From positions 63,651,815 through 63,715,814 of the forward strand of contig NC_134573.1 of assembly GCF_050947875.1 (NCBI RefSeq): a stretch of DNA of 64,000 nucleotides, read 5' to 3'. Positions 1-9,240 of the stretch are shown piece by piece (position 1 is the first letter of the stretch; every line of letters begins with the position of its first letter). Position numbers and translations under genes: made by a program. The stretch is from Dermacentor variabilis. Taxonomy: Eukaryota > Arthropoda > Arachnida > Ixodida > Ixodidae. The notes under the pieces are model-generated. The model saw only the letters and a list, made by a program, of their open reading frames with translations, ran no database searches and had not been told where the DNA came from.

Positions 1-1189
1 AAACATGCACTGAATATCGTAGAAGTAGCAAGCATGCAATATGATGAGGTTTCATTGGCCTTGTCCTTTAGCAATTCAAAGCTAGTATTGAGTCTGGCTA
101 AATCTGCTCAGGTCTCCACCAGGACATGACCATTACGGTGTCTCAAACAACCCTATTAAAATTTGTTACAGAAGCAACCTCTCTTGACGTCAGTTTTTCC
201 AAGCTCTCCCTTGTCAACTCAGCCAATTTCATTCCAAAATATCATCCGTGTTGAAAGCACCCCAGAGGCACATTTAGTTTGCATGCTCAATGGCGTCAGC
301 ACGGATATGCATGCATTGGTGGCTGCTGGAGGCTGCTGCACATTTCGTCCCAAAAGCATTGTATCCTGTAACATTGATTTCATCGAGCCCAATTGGGAGG
401 GCATCGCGTCCAGCCTCAGCGGAGCATACTGTGAATCATCTCGTATTTGTGCAAAGTTCAGGAGGGCATGTGTGTTTCACACAGATACATGCTATCTGCT
501 GCTCTAGACCATTCTGTCAATCTGTACTTCAACGTAATACATTGAACTTTGTATAATTGTAGCAAATGCATGCAAAGGAATAAGTCAAGGAGAAGTTTGC
601 CATTCATTGTACCAATAGCATTGTGCGAGAGCTGCTCTGTATGTGGTGGAAACGAGCTTCAAAATCTTTCAGGCCTCTTCAGACCGAAGCTTCCGTTTTC
701 AAGTACATGCATTAGTGCTTGAAAAGCACCACATCGCTTTACCAGCCTCTGAGCTCTGTTTGATGCTATACATATGCTTCTACCTTTGTCTTCCCTTGAC
801 TCAGTTCTTTTGCAGGTGACAGGACTTAGACTCAACGTTTATGGGGAAGGTCTCGGGTGGTTCCCGCACCTTGCATATAGAAGGCTCTCACTTTTTTCTT
901 GCAGTAAAGACGGGCAAGAAGAATAAAACAGTGAATGAAACACTTCAGTTAAAGTACAGCTTATTAACCGTTAACAATGCGTTGACTTCACGATACGTAA
1001 TCAACATGGTGATTCAATTATATCTTTTACATGACCTTTTGTGCTCTGTGTTTATTTTGAATTAGTTGCACCAAGCAAAGTGCTATAGTCGATGTTCTGC
1101 TGTGAAATCTGGAAGCACAATTAAAATTCACCTTGTTCATAATCACCTAAGCATCTAGCCAATCCGGTCGAAACATTAAATATTGAAGT
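1..1189. repeat. Tail of a unit C copy
   Basis: Diverged (about 90% by eye) from 11985-13175 of unit A and identical to 46189-47377, where it is the uninterrupted continuation of unit C. It contains an exon-like plus-strand stretch at about 222-507, with an AG acceptor-like site just before it, and a second one from 816 after a TTTTGCAG. It ends abruptly at 1189 where the GC-rich LINE X 5' end begins. I see no complete gene in it. Confidence 0.85.
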
Positions 1190-1712
1190 CCCCGCAGGGG
1201 CGTCTGCGTCAGCAGGCGTTTGGTGTGTTGCGACACCACGTACCCGAGCACACGAGGGTTGGACCCTCCCGCGTTTAACCGTGCGCGGCTTAGCCGTGTC
1301 CGGGGGAAGGGGGATCCTGGGGGTTGAGCCGGTGCCGGGTTTCGGACCTTTAAGCCCCCCCGGTGGAGGCAACACACCTCTTTGGTCTGTGCTTCACGTA
1401 GACGGCATCCCCGGACTGACCCGCGTGGGGGAAATCGGTAGTTGCCTTTTCCTGTCTCTCCCTCTCCCTCCAACCTTCGTCTTTCTCTCACCTTCCATCT
1501 TTCCTGTCTCCTCCTGGCTTCTCTTTACTTACAATTTTTCCAGGCAGCAGGGGTTAACCTTGTGTAACCAATAGCCAACCTAGGTTATATCATATTTGGT
1601 TATAGTGGTAATGTACAGCTGGCGTTTGCAGGCCGTGTTTCACAGGTCCTGCAACGTCCCCTTGTAGGACACCACGGTGGGCGGCTGGCGTTACTGCCGA
1701 AATTACAATCTC

Positions 1713-2912
1713 TTATGGCTTCTTCCTTCCCCCATTACCTGATCGCTCTCTCAAGAGGGGGCGCAGCGATGAAGTCTTCGAATTTTTGCCCGTCAAAAAG
1801 AAACTTTTCCTCGTTTCCATGTAGTGCATTCCGAAACACCAGACAAACCCTTGCGAACAATGTCACTATTCCTCGTGTCCAAATCTCTTACCCAAATTTT
1901 TGGTACAGGCTAAAAAGCATCCAGAATGGCAAGCGGCGATCTCCTCTTGGAGCTCCGCAACCAGAAACAATATGAAAAGCTACCCAATCTAGTTTCATTT
2001 GGTGACGCGAAAGTAACAGCAACTCCTCATTGTACCATGTATACCACCCGTGGCGTTGTCTCCGATGATGAGCTCTTGGAGCTGACTGAGGCTGAGCTCT
2101 TGGAGGGCTTCAGTGAGCAGAACGTCATAAACGTTGAGCGAATTAAGATGAGGCGTGATAATAAGGAAATACAGACCAAACATCTGATACTTACTTTTGG
2201 CACAAGTGTTCTGCCCGAATCCATCGAGGCCGGGTATATCAAGCTCCGTGTTCGCGCATATGTTCCTAATCCCCTGCGTTGTTTCAAATGCGAGCGCTTC
2301 GGTCACAGTTCATAGAGATGCCGAGGCCGCCAAACCTATGCGAAATGCAGTGCTCGTGACCAAACCTCTAAATCTTGTGAAAACTTTCTACATTGTGTAA
2401 ACTGTGAAGGGGAGCACGCTGCTTACTCGCGGTCGTGACCATCCTGGAAAAAAGAAAAAAAGAAAGATTGTGACGATAAAAGTAAAAGAAAACATAACTT
2501 TCAAGGAGGCACGCAGGCGGATATCCTACCTGCCCAAGAACATATTTACCGAAGTGGCGCGTCAGGGGGCAGCGCCACAACGTTCTCCGGAGGCTGTCTG
2601 ACCCACACCCAGTGAGGCGGCAGTGACGCCATCCGCCCCCCCCTTCCTGCGGCTGCAGCTAGCGCTGCTACGGCAACTCAGTAGGAGTGACCATCTACCT
2701 CCGGGCAGGTGGTCTTAAAGGCCTCGTCCAACGTGCCGAGGCCTTCACGCCAAACAAAGCGCTCCGAAGAGCGCGTGTCCAACGCCTCGCTAGAGGCGAT
2801 GGACACAACCTCCAGCAAGACGGCGCTACCAGCGCCTAAGGAGCGGCGAGGCACTCTCGATTGCTCCAAAAGAGACAAAACTCCCGTCACGGCGCCTGAA
2901 CAAGTCTCGTGA
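1713..2912 (+). pseudogene. ORF1 (gag-like) of LINE X, decayed
   Basis: ORF1 proteins of this LINE group bind RNA and act in ribonucleoprotein assembly. The best frame segment is 1926-2315, starting MASGDLLLEL. It aligns along its length with the intact ORF1 of LINE Y, including the stretch TKHLILTFGTSVLP and the start of the first zinc knuckle (CFKCERFGH). A stop just after that knuckle removes the remaining CCHC fingers. Upstream, residues resembling the Y N-terminus (HVVHSE in another frame) show frameshifts. Downstream, 2709-2912 matches the basic C-terminal tail. Several stops and shifts make this a pseudogene. Confidence 0.8.
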
Positions 2913-2959
2913 GCTAATCCTCGTGTCTTAAACACACAGCACTAAACACAAATAACATA

Positions 2960-3297
2960 ATGGATACACAAATACTATAGTGGAATGTAGGAGGACTTCT
3001 AAATAAGCTCGACGACATTAGAGAACTACTGCACAAACACAATCCCAAGTTGCTGTGTGTTCAGGAGACACTTATGAAACTTCCAAACAAGAACTTTCTT
3101 CGCAATTACTTCATCTTCCGAAGAGACCGCGATGAGGCCAACGCCTCTGGCGGAGTAGCAGTAATAGCGGACAAGGCGGTAGCTTGCCGACACGTCGCCC
3201 TTCAGACGACCCTTGAGGCAGTGGTAGTTCGGGCCATTCTTTTTAATAAATTAATCACTGTCTGTTTTATTTATATACCCCCGAACCATCATCTAAA
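2960..3297 (+). pseudogene. LINE X ORF2 start: apurinic-like endonuclease fragment
   Basis: The frame begins MDTQIL and has an in-frame TAG at 2978-2980 immediately before the WNVGG motif. That motif is the first endonuclease strand and carries the Asn that helps bind metal. CVQET follows with the catalytic Glu, then RDRDEANASGGVAV and IYIPP, all typical of the exonuclease-endonuclease-phosphatase fold of LINEs. The frame ends at 3297 at the LINE Y junction. The same TAG is present at 37604-37606, so the two X copies share a damaged ancestor. Confidence 0.85.
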
Positions 3298-3824
3298 AAA
3301 AGCCCCGCAGGGGCGTCTGCGTCAGCAGGCGTTTGGTGTGTGGCGACACCACGTACCCGAGCACACGAGGGTTGGACCCTCCCGCGTGTAGCCGTGCGCG
3401 GCTTAGCCGTGTCCGGGGAAAGAGGGATCCTGGGGGTTGAGCCGATGCCGGGTGTTCGGACCTTTAAGGCCCCCCGGCGGAGGCAACACGCCTCTTTGGC
3501 CTCTGCTTCACGTAGACGGCACCCCCGGACTGACCCACCCGGAGTAAATCGGTAGTCGCCTTTTCCTGTCTCTCTCTTCTCAAACCTTCGTCTTTATCTC
3601 TCAGTTTACATCTTTCCTGTCTTCTTCTCTCTTCCATTTACTTCCTTTCTCCACGGCGGCAAGGGTTAACCTTGTTTGGATATCCTACCTTGGGTACACC
3701 ATATTGGGTTATAGTGATGGCGTACGGCTGGCGTCGTGCAGGCTTGTACACAAGCTGTGCCGCGTCCCCTCGTTGGGCTCCGTGGTGGGCGGTCGGCGCT
3801 GTTGCCGAACATACACATTTTCCT

Positions 3825-5012
3825 ATGGCAGCGCAAGCCTCTGTTGTTTATGATCGGCGTCTGGTGAGATGCCGCACCGAAGTACCATTTCAATTTTCCT
3901 TCCAAAGCAACGCCCCAACATTTCCAAAGTACTATGTAGTGCATAGTGAAAGAAACATTCCGGTAAGGAAACTCTCTCCTTTCCTGGTAGCGAAGTGTCT
4001 GAAAGACAAAATCGGACCAACATACAAAGCATCCAAAATGTCTAGCGGGGACCTCCTCCTAGAACTGAATAACAAAGATCAAGCAGATAAGCTCTCTGAA
4101 CTTACCAGTATTGGCGAAGCGACAGTGACTGTTTCAGCCCACAGAACACTTAATACAAGCAGGGGAGTAATATCTGAAGAAGACTTCATTGGTTTAAGCG
4201 ACGAGGAACTGCTGGAAGGTTTCCAGGAACAAAATGTCACCAAAGTACAAAGAATAGTAATCCGACGAAACGATCAAGAAATCCCCACCAAACATGTTAT
4301 ACTCACCTTCGGAACAAGCGTAATGCCCACTTCACTCGATGCAGGTTATGTCAAAGTCAATGTGAGACCGTATATCCCGAATCCCAGACGGTGTTTTAAG
4401 TGTCAAAGATTTGGACATGCTTCACATGCATGCCGAGGACAAACAACTTGTGCTAAATGCAGCTCCAACGATCACCAATCAGAGAATTGCACTTCTTCGC
4501 CACATTGTGTTAACTGCAAGGGAGATCACCCAGCTTATTCGCGGTCCTGCCCTTGCTGGAAAAAAGAAAAAGAAGTCATTGCACTAACTGTTAAAGAAAA
4601 AATCTCGTTCTTCGAAGCCAGAAAAAGACTGTCGTACCTTCCCCGAAGAAGTTATGCCGAAGTGACGCAGGCGGGGGCAGCGTCACAAAGGCCTCCGGAG
4701 TCCTCCGAGCCCACGCGCAGTGGTGCCGCAGTGACTCCTCCCGCCCCCGTGGTGGAAGCAGTCAGTACTGCTCCGCCCTCTTCAACGGCCCTGCAGACAC
4801 CAGTCCCGCAGGGTCCTAAGATCAAGCGAACTCCAAGGCCCGAGACACGTGTCTCGGCGCCAAACTCTCGGTCCTCCAGCGCCTCAGAGAGAGCAATGGA
4901 GGTCGAAACAAAAACCCCGGTGTCCTCGACACCGAAGGACAAGCGCTCCCTCGAGCGCGGTAAGAGGGACAAAATCCCAATAACAACTCAAAATAAGAAG
5001 GCGATAACCTAA
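3825..5012 (+). CDS. LINE Y ORF1, gag-like zinc-knuckle protein (395 aa), intact
   Basis: The predicted RNA-binding ORF1 protein of an I-group LINE. I chose the ATG at 3825 (MAAQASVVYDRR) because the frame and residues are conserved from there in the related element at 20516; the open frame itself extends upstream to 3672. Residues about 70-195 form an acidic then RRM-like region (TKHVILTFGTSVMP). Three zinc knuckles follow from about residue 200: CFKCQRFGHASHAC, CAKCSSNDHQSENC and CVNCKGDHPAYSRSC. After a basic stretch comes a Pro/Ser-rich tail ending KKAIT. The stop lies in the loop of a perfect hairpin. The frame is unbroken here and at 50013, although its ORF2 is truncated, so the element cannot move by itself. 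Confidence 0.9.
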   Translation: MAAQASVVYDRRLVRCRTEVPFQFSFQSNAPTFPKYYVVHSERNIPVRKLSPFLVAKCLKDKIGPTYKASKMSSGDLLLELNNKDQADKLSELTSIGEATVTVSAHRTLNTSRGVISEEDFIGLSDEELLEGFQEQNVTKVQRIVIRRNDQEIPTKHVILTFGTSVMPTSLDAGYVKVNVRPYIPNPRRCFKCQRFGHASHACRGQTTCAKCSSNDHQSENCTSSPHCVNCKGDHPAYSRSCPCWKKEKEVIALTVKEKISFFEARKRLSYLPRRSYAEVTQAGAASQRPPESSEPTRSGAAVTPPAPVVEAVSTAPPSSTALQTPVPQGPKIKRTPRPETRVSAPNSRSSSASERAMEVETKTPVSSTPKDKRSLERGKRDKIPITTQNKKAIT

Positions 5013-5022
5013 CGGTTATCGC
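5001..5022 (+). promoter_or_regulatory. Hairpin with the ORF1 stop codon in its loop
   Basis: GCGATAACC and GGTTATCGC are perfect 9-bp arms around a 4-base loop, TAAC, which holds the ORF1 stop. The related element Z has the same arms around TAAA (21692-21713), while the surrounding codons have decayed. It may influence termination or downstream ORF2 translation, which is inference only. Confidence 0.7.
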
Positions 5023-5118
5023 TCTGTTTGTATCTGCCTTCTTCACATCCATGTCACCTAACATCTTTCTTATCTCCCATTCACTCGTTAATATCACTTT
5101 TTACCTTTCAATTTTATA

Positions 5119-5451
5119 ATGGCTTTTATGATCCATTGGAATTGTAGAGGTCTCTTACATAACTTAGGTGACATAAAAGACCTGCTAATAAACTTCTCTC
5201 CTGTGGCCCTGTGCTTACAGGAAACCAACCTAGGCGAAAAACACAAAAACATTTTGAAAGGTTTCACTGTTGTACGGCGCGACCGTACTCAGGCGAACCG
5301 GCTCTCAGGTGGTGTAGCCATTGTCCTGCCAGGTGGTATAGCAGCCAGAGAAGTTCCCATTAACACTCACATAGAAGCCGTTGCTGTCACCGTTTTAGCT
5401 CACAAAACCATCACCATTTGTTCAGTATACATTCCGCCGCATTTACATTTT
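5119..5451 (+). pseudogene. LINE Y ORF2 start: endonuclease N-terminus, truncated
   Basis: Begins MAFMIHWNCRGLLHNLGD 106 bp after the ORF1 stop. WNCRG and CLQETN supply the endonuclease Asn and catalytic Glu. VVRRDR, SGGVAIVLPGG and SVYIPP follow in the usual order. After IPPHLHF the homology to element Z (IPPHSHFTVRDLD) stops. The frame then runs through the tandem filler and out. The C-terminal endonuclease residues, the reverse transcriptase and the RNase H are all missing. Confidence 0.85.
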
Positions 5452-5499
5452 CTATATTCCTATTTACATTTTCTATATTCCTATATTCCATTTCCTATA
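5442..5499 (+). repeat. 21-bp tandem filler at the Y/X LINE junction
   Basis: A perfect 21-bp direct repeat (5442-5462 and 5463-5483) followed by a partial third copy lies exactly between the end of LINE Y homology and the start of LINE X reverse-transcriptase homology. The first copy contains the last Y bases (TTTACATTTT). The filler is therefore templated from the broken end, as seen in microhomology-dependent end joining. Confidence 0.8.
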
Positions 5500-5897
5500 T
5501 TCTGTTCACAAGAAAGAGAGGCCTGGTCCCAGATCCTTTTCTTGAACTGGGTGGACAAGAAATTCCTTTTAACAAAGAGCACACATTTCTAGGTGTTATA
5601 CTTGACTCCAAGCTTACTTTCATTCCACACATAAAATGTCTAAAAACAAAATGTCTAAAAACAATGAACCTACCTAAAATCCTATCCCACACAACATGGG
5701 GTAGCGACAGGAAGTGCCTGTGGAATCTTTACAGGAGCCTAGTTCGATCACGAATAGACTCTGGTGCCGTAGTATATCACTCTGCCGCCCCGAGCACGCT
5801 AAAGATGTTAGACCCCGTTCACCATCTGGGAATCCGCCTGGCCACTGGCGTATTTAGAACAAGCCCTATTGAAAGTTTGTATGTTTGTAGTTTGTAG
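5498..5897 (+). pseudogene. LINE X reverse transcriptase, end of RT/thumb only
   Basis: From about 5498 the sequence is almost identical to 39681-40080. It encodes the region after the catalytic YVDD box: FTRKRGLVPDP, FLGVILDSKLTF, then WNLYRSLVRSRIDSGAVVY and HHLGIRLATGVFRTSP. It breaks off at ESLYVCSL, where element Z continues toward RNase H. No 3' UTR or A-rich tail is present. The next base starts unit A, and the same junction occurs before unit C at 40080/40081. Confidence 0.85.
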
Positions 5898-6013
5898 CAT
5901 TACGTGCTGCGCATTGCTATCACGATGGTCTTATCATCACTTATGTGGTTCTGATGCTTTTTTGAGCTTGTTCTCTATTGAGACGTATGCTGTTCTGTAT
6001 GTTGGATGCGTGA

Positions 6014-6296
6014 TCCTAAAGAATGTGTATTTACTGTTCGTTTTACTTTGCAGAGTGATTGTAGCCTCTGCCTTACAGGGGTTTGAGCCATTTTTTTTAT
6101 TTTTTGTTTACGAGGGTATGAGCCATTGATGACGACAGTTTTCAACTCGCCGTTCTCTATCTTGCATACACGATTCCAAAGAATCTAAGCAGTGTTCGCT
6201 TCACTTTGCTTAGGGCTTGTAGCTTCTGCCGTACTGGGCTATGAGCCATTACATTTCTTGTTTGCTTACAGTTGTATAGGCCATTGATGATGATAT
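6014..6296 (+). repeat. Imperfect 161-bp tandem repeat in the unit
   Basis: The motif TCCTAAAGAATGTG at 6014 recurs as TCCAAAGAATCTAAG at 6175. Each copy runs through CTTTGC, TGTAGCCTCTGCC or TGTAGCTTCTGCC and ATGAGCCATT-like words to a GATGA-rich end. Both copies are also present in unit B (from about 15811) and unit C (from about 40197), so the repeat predates the units. Confidence 0.65.
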
Positions 6297-7830
6297 ATGT
6301 TGTTGACCGAGAAAAAAAATGCTGGGAACACTAGCCATATACAGCGTCGCCAAAATAAATTTCTTGCGTGCAAAGTTTCGGTTTTCACTAGAGAGTTTCT
6401 GACCAATTGCCTTCGGCCGACACTGAATGACAGGCAGCTAGCATCATTTCTTGGTTGCAAGAAGGAACAGAGGATGAAGAAGTTTTCCACATGGCTCGGT
6501 TTCATTTGAAAGCACAGTCAGAGGGAACAACCGACGTGAGATCTCGGACTACATGCATCATCAAACACATAACACGAAGCAAATGCAGTGTACACCAATG
6601 GTTCACATGTGATGGAAAGCTATGTGTACAAGTTACAAATGAAGCCATAGATGACCTGGGGAGAAGCCCACTTCCACTTTTTTGCCTGGTGTTGCTCCCC
6701 TATTGTTGAAAGTTCCCCAAAGATTTTTTTTCTTTTCTGGGGTTGCAATGTATTTTGCACATTTTGGTTGAAAATAAATTTTTTGGGGGTATTTATGTTG
6801 TGTGGCCTTCAAGGGTTATATTTTACATTGAACTTTATTTCACACTTAAGTACCTAATCAACATTTCTAACGTCTGTTTTGCTTTCTTTGTTTCTTGAGC
6901 CCCTCTTGAGGCCTTTCAATTCTTCATTGGATTAGCATGTGCCCAACTACACACATCCCAGCAGGAATGTGCTTTGCAATAAAATGCTTTCTCTCCATCT
7001 CTAGCATTGTCCTTCAAAACTGAAATTTGCATTCAACACGTGCTTCTTCATTCTGAGGCCCAGTGATTTGTTCCTGTAGGCAGAAAAGATGCGGCTGGAA
7101 ATACACGTCGTACATAACTTGCAAACCTAAATTAAATTCTACAGGCAAACATCCCAGCAGCAATCGTATTGTGTGTCCTTATTGGCCCCCTGCGAAATGA
7201 GGCCACGACGACCCAGATTTGATACCGCACCCTCGGACGTAGCAGTGCAATGCCAAAGCCAGCAAGACGAGTTGTCCTTATTAGCAACACACCTTCCTTA
7301 AAGATGATATGCTGTATGGCTGGTTAATATACGGTGATAATGAAGAAAGGAAAACTGTGGCACTGGTTGGGTTTAATAACGGGGATGCACCTTCCACGTC
7401 TGAAATTCATAATAATATTCCACAAAATTTGGCTCTAAGTATGATGTGTGCCCAAATTATTATTCCAAGAACTGGTTCCAGTGATGTCAGCTGAGTTCAA
7501 GCATGGGTCCAATTACTTCTAACTGGACCAACTCAAACCATCTTGCACCGGCAAGCTCTACGTCCTAGTGGTTTTAGTGCAATCAAATGATTTGGATGAC
7601 CAGCCCTCGCTCTGCAAGTTCGGCACAACAATTTACGACCAGTTAGGTAGTATGCAAAAAAAGTGGCATGAGAAAGATTTTTAGTCATTTAATAAATGCA
7701 TAGGCAAGGCTGCATCATCAATCGACGGAGAAGTGGGAATCAATCGAATTGAGGTCTCGGTGAACGTCGCGAACACGTCCTCGCTGGCGGAGCAGTCTTC
7801 TCGGTCGTCGACATCGGCCTGGCAGTCCTC

Positions 7831-8523
7831 TTAAGCTAACATTCTGGAACGGTCGATAGTGGTAGTCACGGTGCTGTCGCCGATGGTCATCGCCGAGAAG
7901 ACACTCACGTTCAACTCACTGTGAATACGTGAGCCTTCACAACTCTCGTCAAGCCTTGTGGTGGGGGTTGAGGTGTGCTGGCTTGCTTTCGGCTTGGCAG
8001 ACTCGCTTGATGAGCCGTAGTGCGCGATAAGCATTAAAAACTTGTCCTCGAGCGCAGCCAATTGATTTATGTCCCCATTGCCGCAACACCGGGAAAATGC
8101 TCCTCGCGCTATTTCAGTGCCTTGGGACAGCGTTGAAGCGCTTCTGCAATTAGGCGACACTGGCTTCATGCGTACACGATACGGTGTCGTACGCTGTAGG
8201 GCACCCATTTGCCTTCTGCTGCTGTGGATGCACTCACATAGAGCGTTCAGTGCGTTGACTGTCTGCCTTGCGGCCGTGAGATGCTGACTACGCATTGTCG
8301 CTGTCCTGTCTTCAGCTAACGCCGCCAACGGTTTTGACATGAGGCTGCTGGTGCCATAAAGCGCCCAGGCTTGTTCCATTACGCCATCCAACGCTGAGCA
8401 GACTTCACACCAAAGATCTGGCAACGAATTCTGCTGGAGCGGTACCGTAGTCAACGGCTTCTCGGGGAGTAGTCCCTCGGGTGTGCGCCATAGAGAGACG
8501 TTCTGGTGGTCGAAAGAACTCAT
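7831..8523 (-). CDS. Unknown unit gene, copy A (main exon), C-terminus truncated
   Basis: I do not recognise this protein. The frame from the ATG at 8523 (MSSFDHQNVSLW) gives 230 residues. It is open further upstream, to about 8742, so part of a preceding exon could be joined. Visible traits are PDLWCEVCSALDG, a Ser/Thr-rich stretch and the segment ALEDKFLMLIAHYGSSSE, with no membrane segment. Homologous frames lie in units B and C. Relative to C, a Glu codon has become TAA right after RSRMLA, removing a tail of about 39 acidic residues. A 7-bp deletion further on also breaks the old tail. Similarity between copies suggests past coding function; present function is uncertain. Confidence 0.5.
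   Translation of the reverse strand: MSSFDHQNVSLWRTPEGLLPEKPLTTVPLQQNSLPDLWCEVCSALDGVMEQAWALYGTSSLMSKPLAALAEDRTATMRSQHLTAARQTVNALNALCECIHSSRRQMGALQRTTPYRVRMKPVSPNCRSASTLSQGTEIARGAFSRCCGNGDINQLAALEDKFLMLIAHYGSSSESAKPKASQHTSTPTTRLDESCEGSRIHSELNVSVFSAMTIGDSTVTTTIDRSRMLA
7851..8028. repeat. Near-identical tract shared with unit B (17636-17813)
   Basis: Over 178 bp, units A and B differ at one position that I can find (GTGGTGGGGG against GTAGTGGGGG). Sequence on the inner side differs by roughly 15% and the outer side by several percent. Unit C differs by about 14% across the same tract. The sharp borders fit a short gene-conversion event between A and B. Confidence 0.75.
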
Positions 8524-9064
8524 GTTTTTGACTTCTTTGCTTTTTACTCGTTGCCAAGAGTTACAGTAGGGACAGTGAACGCATAAGAAACTTAATTCAA
8601 GGGCTATGCTCGAGTGATGGTTCAATAAGACAACATGGTAGCCAGCAAGAATCGGCGTGTGATGTGAACGGACGTGTAGCAACTGCTTTGAAACGTGCTG
8701 GTTGCACCTGCCACCTAGTAGATCCCCAAATCGCACTCCCATATGTGAAAAAGAAACATATAGGGAAAGGGAAATAACAGAAGCTTAGTACATTAGAAAG
8801 GAAGGAGATAAATGTGTAAGCGCTCCCTCTCTTGCCTTGTCGGTAAAAGAAATAGCTAGCCAACGAACTAGCCTCGTGAAAATGCCTCATCAAGATCTTA
8901 CTAACCCAAATGGCGCTTCGCTGGTGGAGCCCTCTGGGCAAACAGATGTGGATCGTAAACACTTTCGCTGCGGTCGGTATGCGGCAATAAATAAATAATT
9001 TAATGAAGTAAATAACTAATAATAATAAAAGTATTGCTGGACTTAGATACACTTTCCATGATAC

Positions 9065-9240
9065 CTTCGTCTGAGGGCACTCGTGCCGTTTGAGCTGTAA
9101 TCGCGCGATGCCGCACATTCCTCAAGACGCCACTCATATTGTGGTTTCCAGCCACCATACCAGTAGCTATAGAAGCCACCATACGACGGCTGAAGTATTG
9201 AAGGACTCGGACGGGATAGAGTGAAGCCGGTGCCGGCCAT
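9065..9240 (-). CDS. Candidate first exon of the unit A gene
   Basis: Starts ATGGCCGGC at 9240 and reads MAGTGFTLSRPSPS followed by a Tyr/Gly/Trp-rich segment (YGGFYSYWYGGWK). It is open up to a donor-like CGAAG|GTATCA at 9065/9064. The donor is conserved in units B and C, but B and C carry in-frame stops in this exon. Joining to the main exon is a guess because no clear acceptor and phase could be fixed. It could instead be an untranslated or unrelated exon. Confidence 0.35.

Larger units (their letters stand above)
1190..3297 (+). mobile_element. LINE X, 5' half (5' UTR, ORF1 relic, endonuclease start)
   Basis: The element opens with the GC-rich 5' end shared by LINE copies at 3303, 19525, 47378 and 49491 (starts CCCCGCAGGGG, then a hairpin-rich stretch). 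A pyrimidine-rich 5' UTR follows to about 1710, then a decayed gag-like ORF1 and the start of the apurinic endonuclease. At 3297 the frame is cut, in the middle of the endonuclease, by the 5' end of LINE Y. The other half of the protein appears only as the short RT piece at 5498-5897. The related but more complete copy at 37586-40080 shows what is missing: about 1.76 kb of endonuclease and reverse transcriptase. Confidence 0.85.
3303..5451 (+). mobile_element. LINE Y, 5'-complete but lacking its 3' half
   Basis: It opens with the same 5' terminus as X and Z, has a 5' UTR to about 3824, an intact ORF1, a 106-bp spacer with a hairpin at the ORF1 stop, and the first 111 codons of ORF2. Homology to element Z ends at 5451, just after an ACATTTT. 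Retrotransposition by target-primed reverse transcription normally truncates the 5' end, not the 3' end. A 5'-complete, 3'-less copy therefore points to later recombination or end joining. Confidence 0.85.

Noticed and set aside
1190..1290. HDV-like or hammerhead ribozyme at the LINE 5' terminus
   Set aside because: The region is clearly structured, but I could not pair the first seven bases with a downstream strand in HDV order and saw no CUGAUGA hammerhead core. Kept only as a question.
1121..1491. Pro/Arg-rich minus-strand frames over the LINE 5' end
   Set aside because: Shadow frames produced by the GC-rich 5' UTR; they recur at each LINE 5' end with no shared length.
6266..6505. Minus-strand frame repeated in B (15951-16322) and C (40450-40785)
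   Set aside because: The frames begin and end differently in each unit and overlap the 161-bp tandem repeat. No protein trait is conserved beyond what DNA similarity alone gives.
7309..7494. Plus-strand 61-aa frame present in all units (MLYGWLIYGDNEE)
   Set aside because: It lies in the presumed 3' flank of the minus-strand gene. Its length differs in B and C, with changes spread evenly over codon positions, so it is probably chance.
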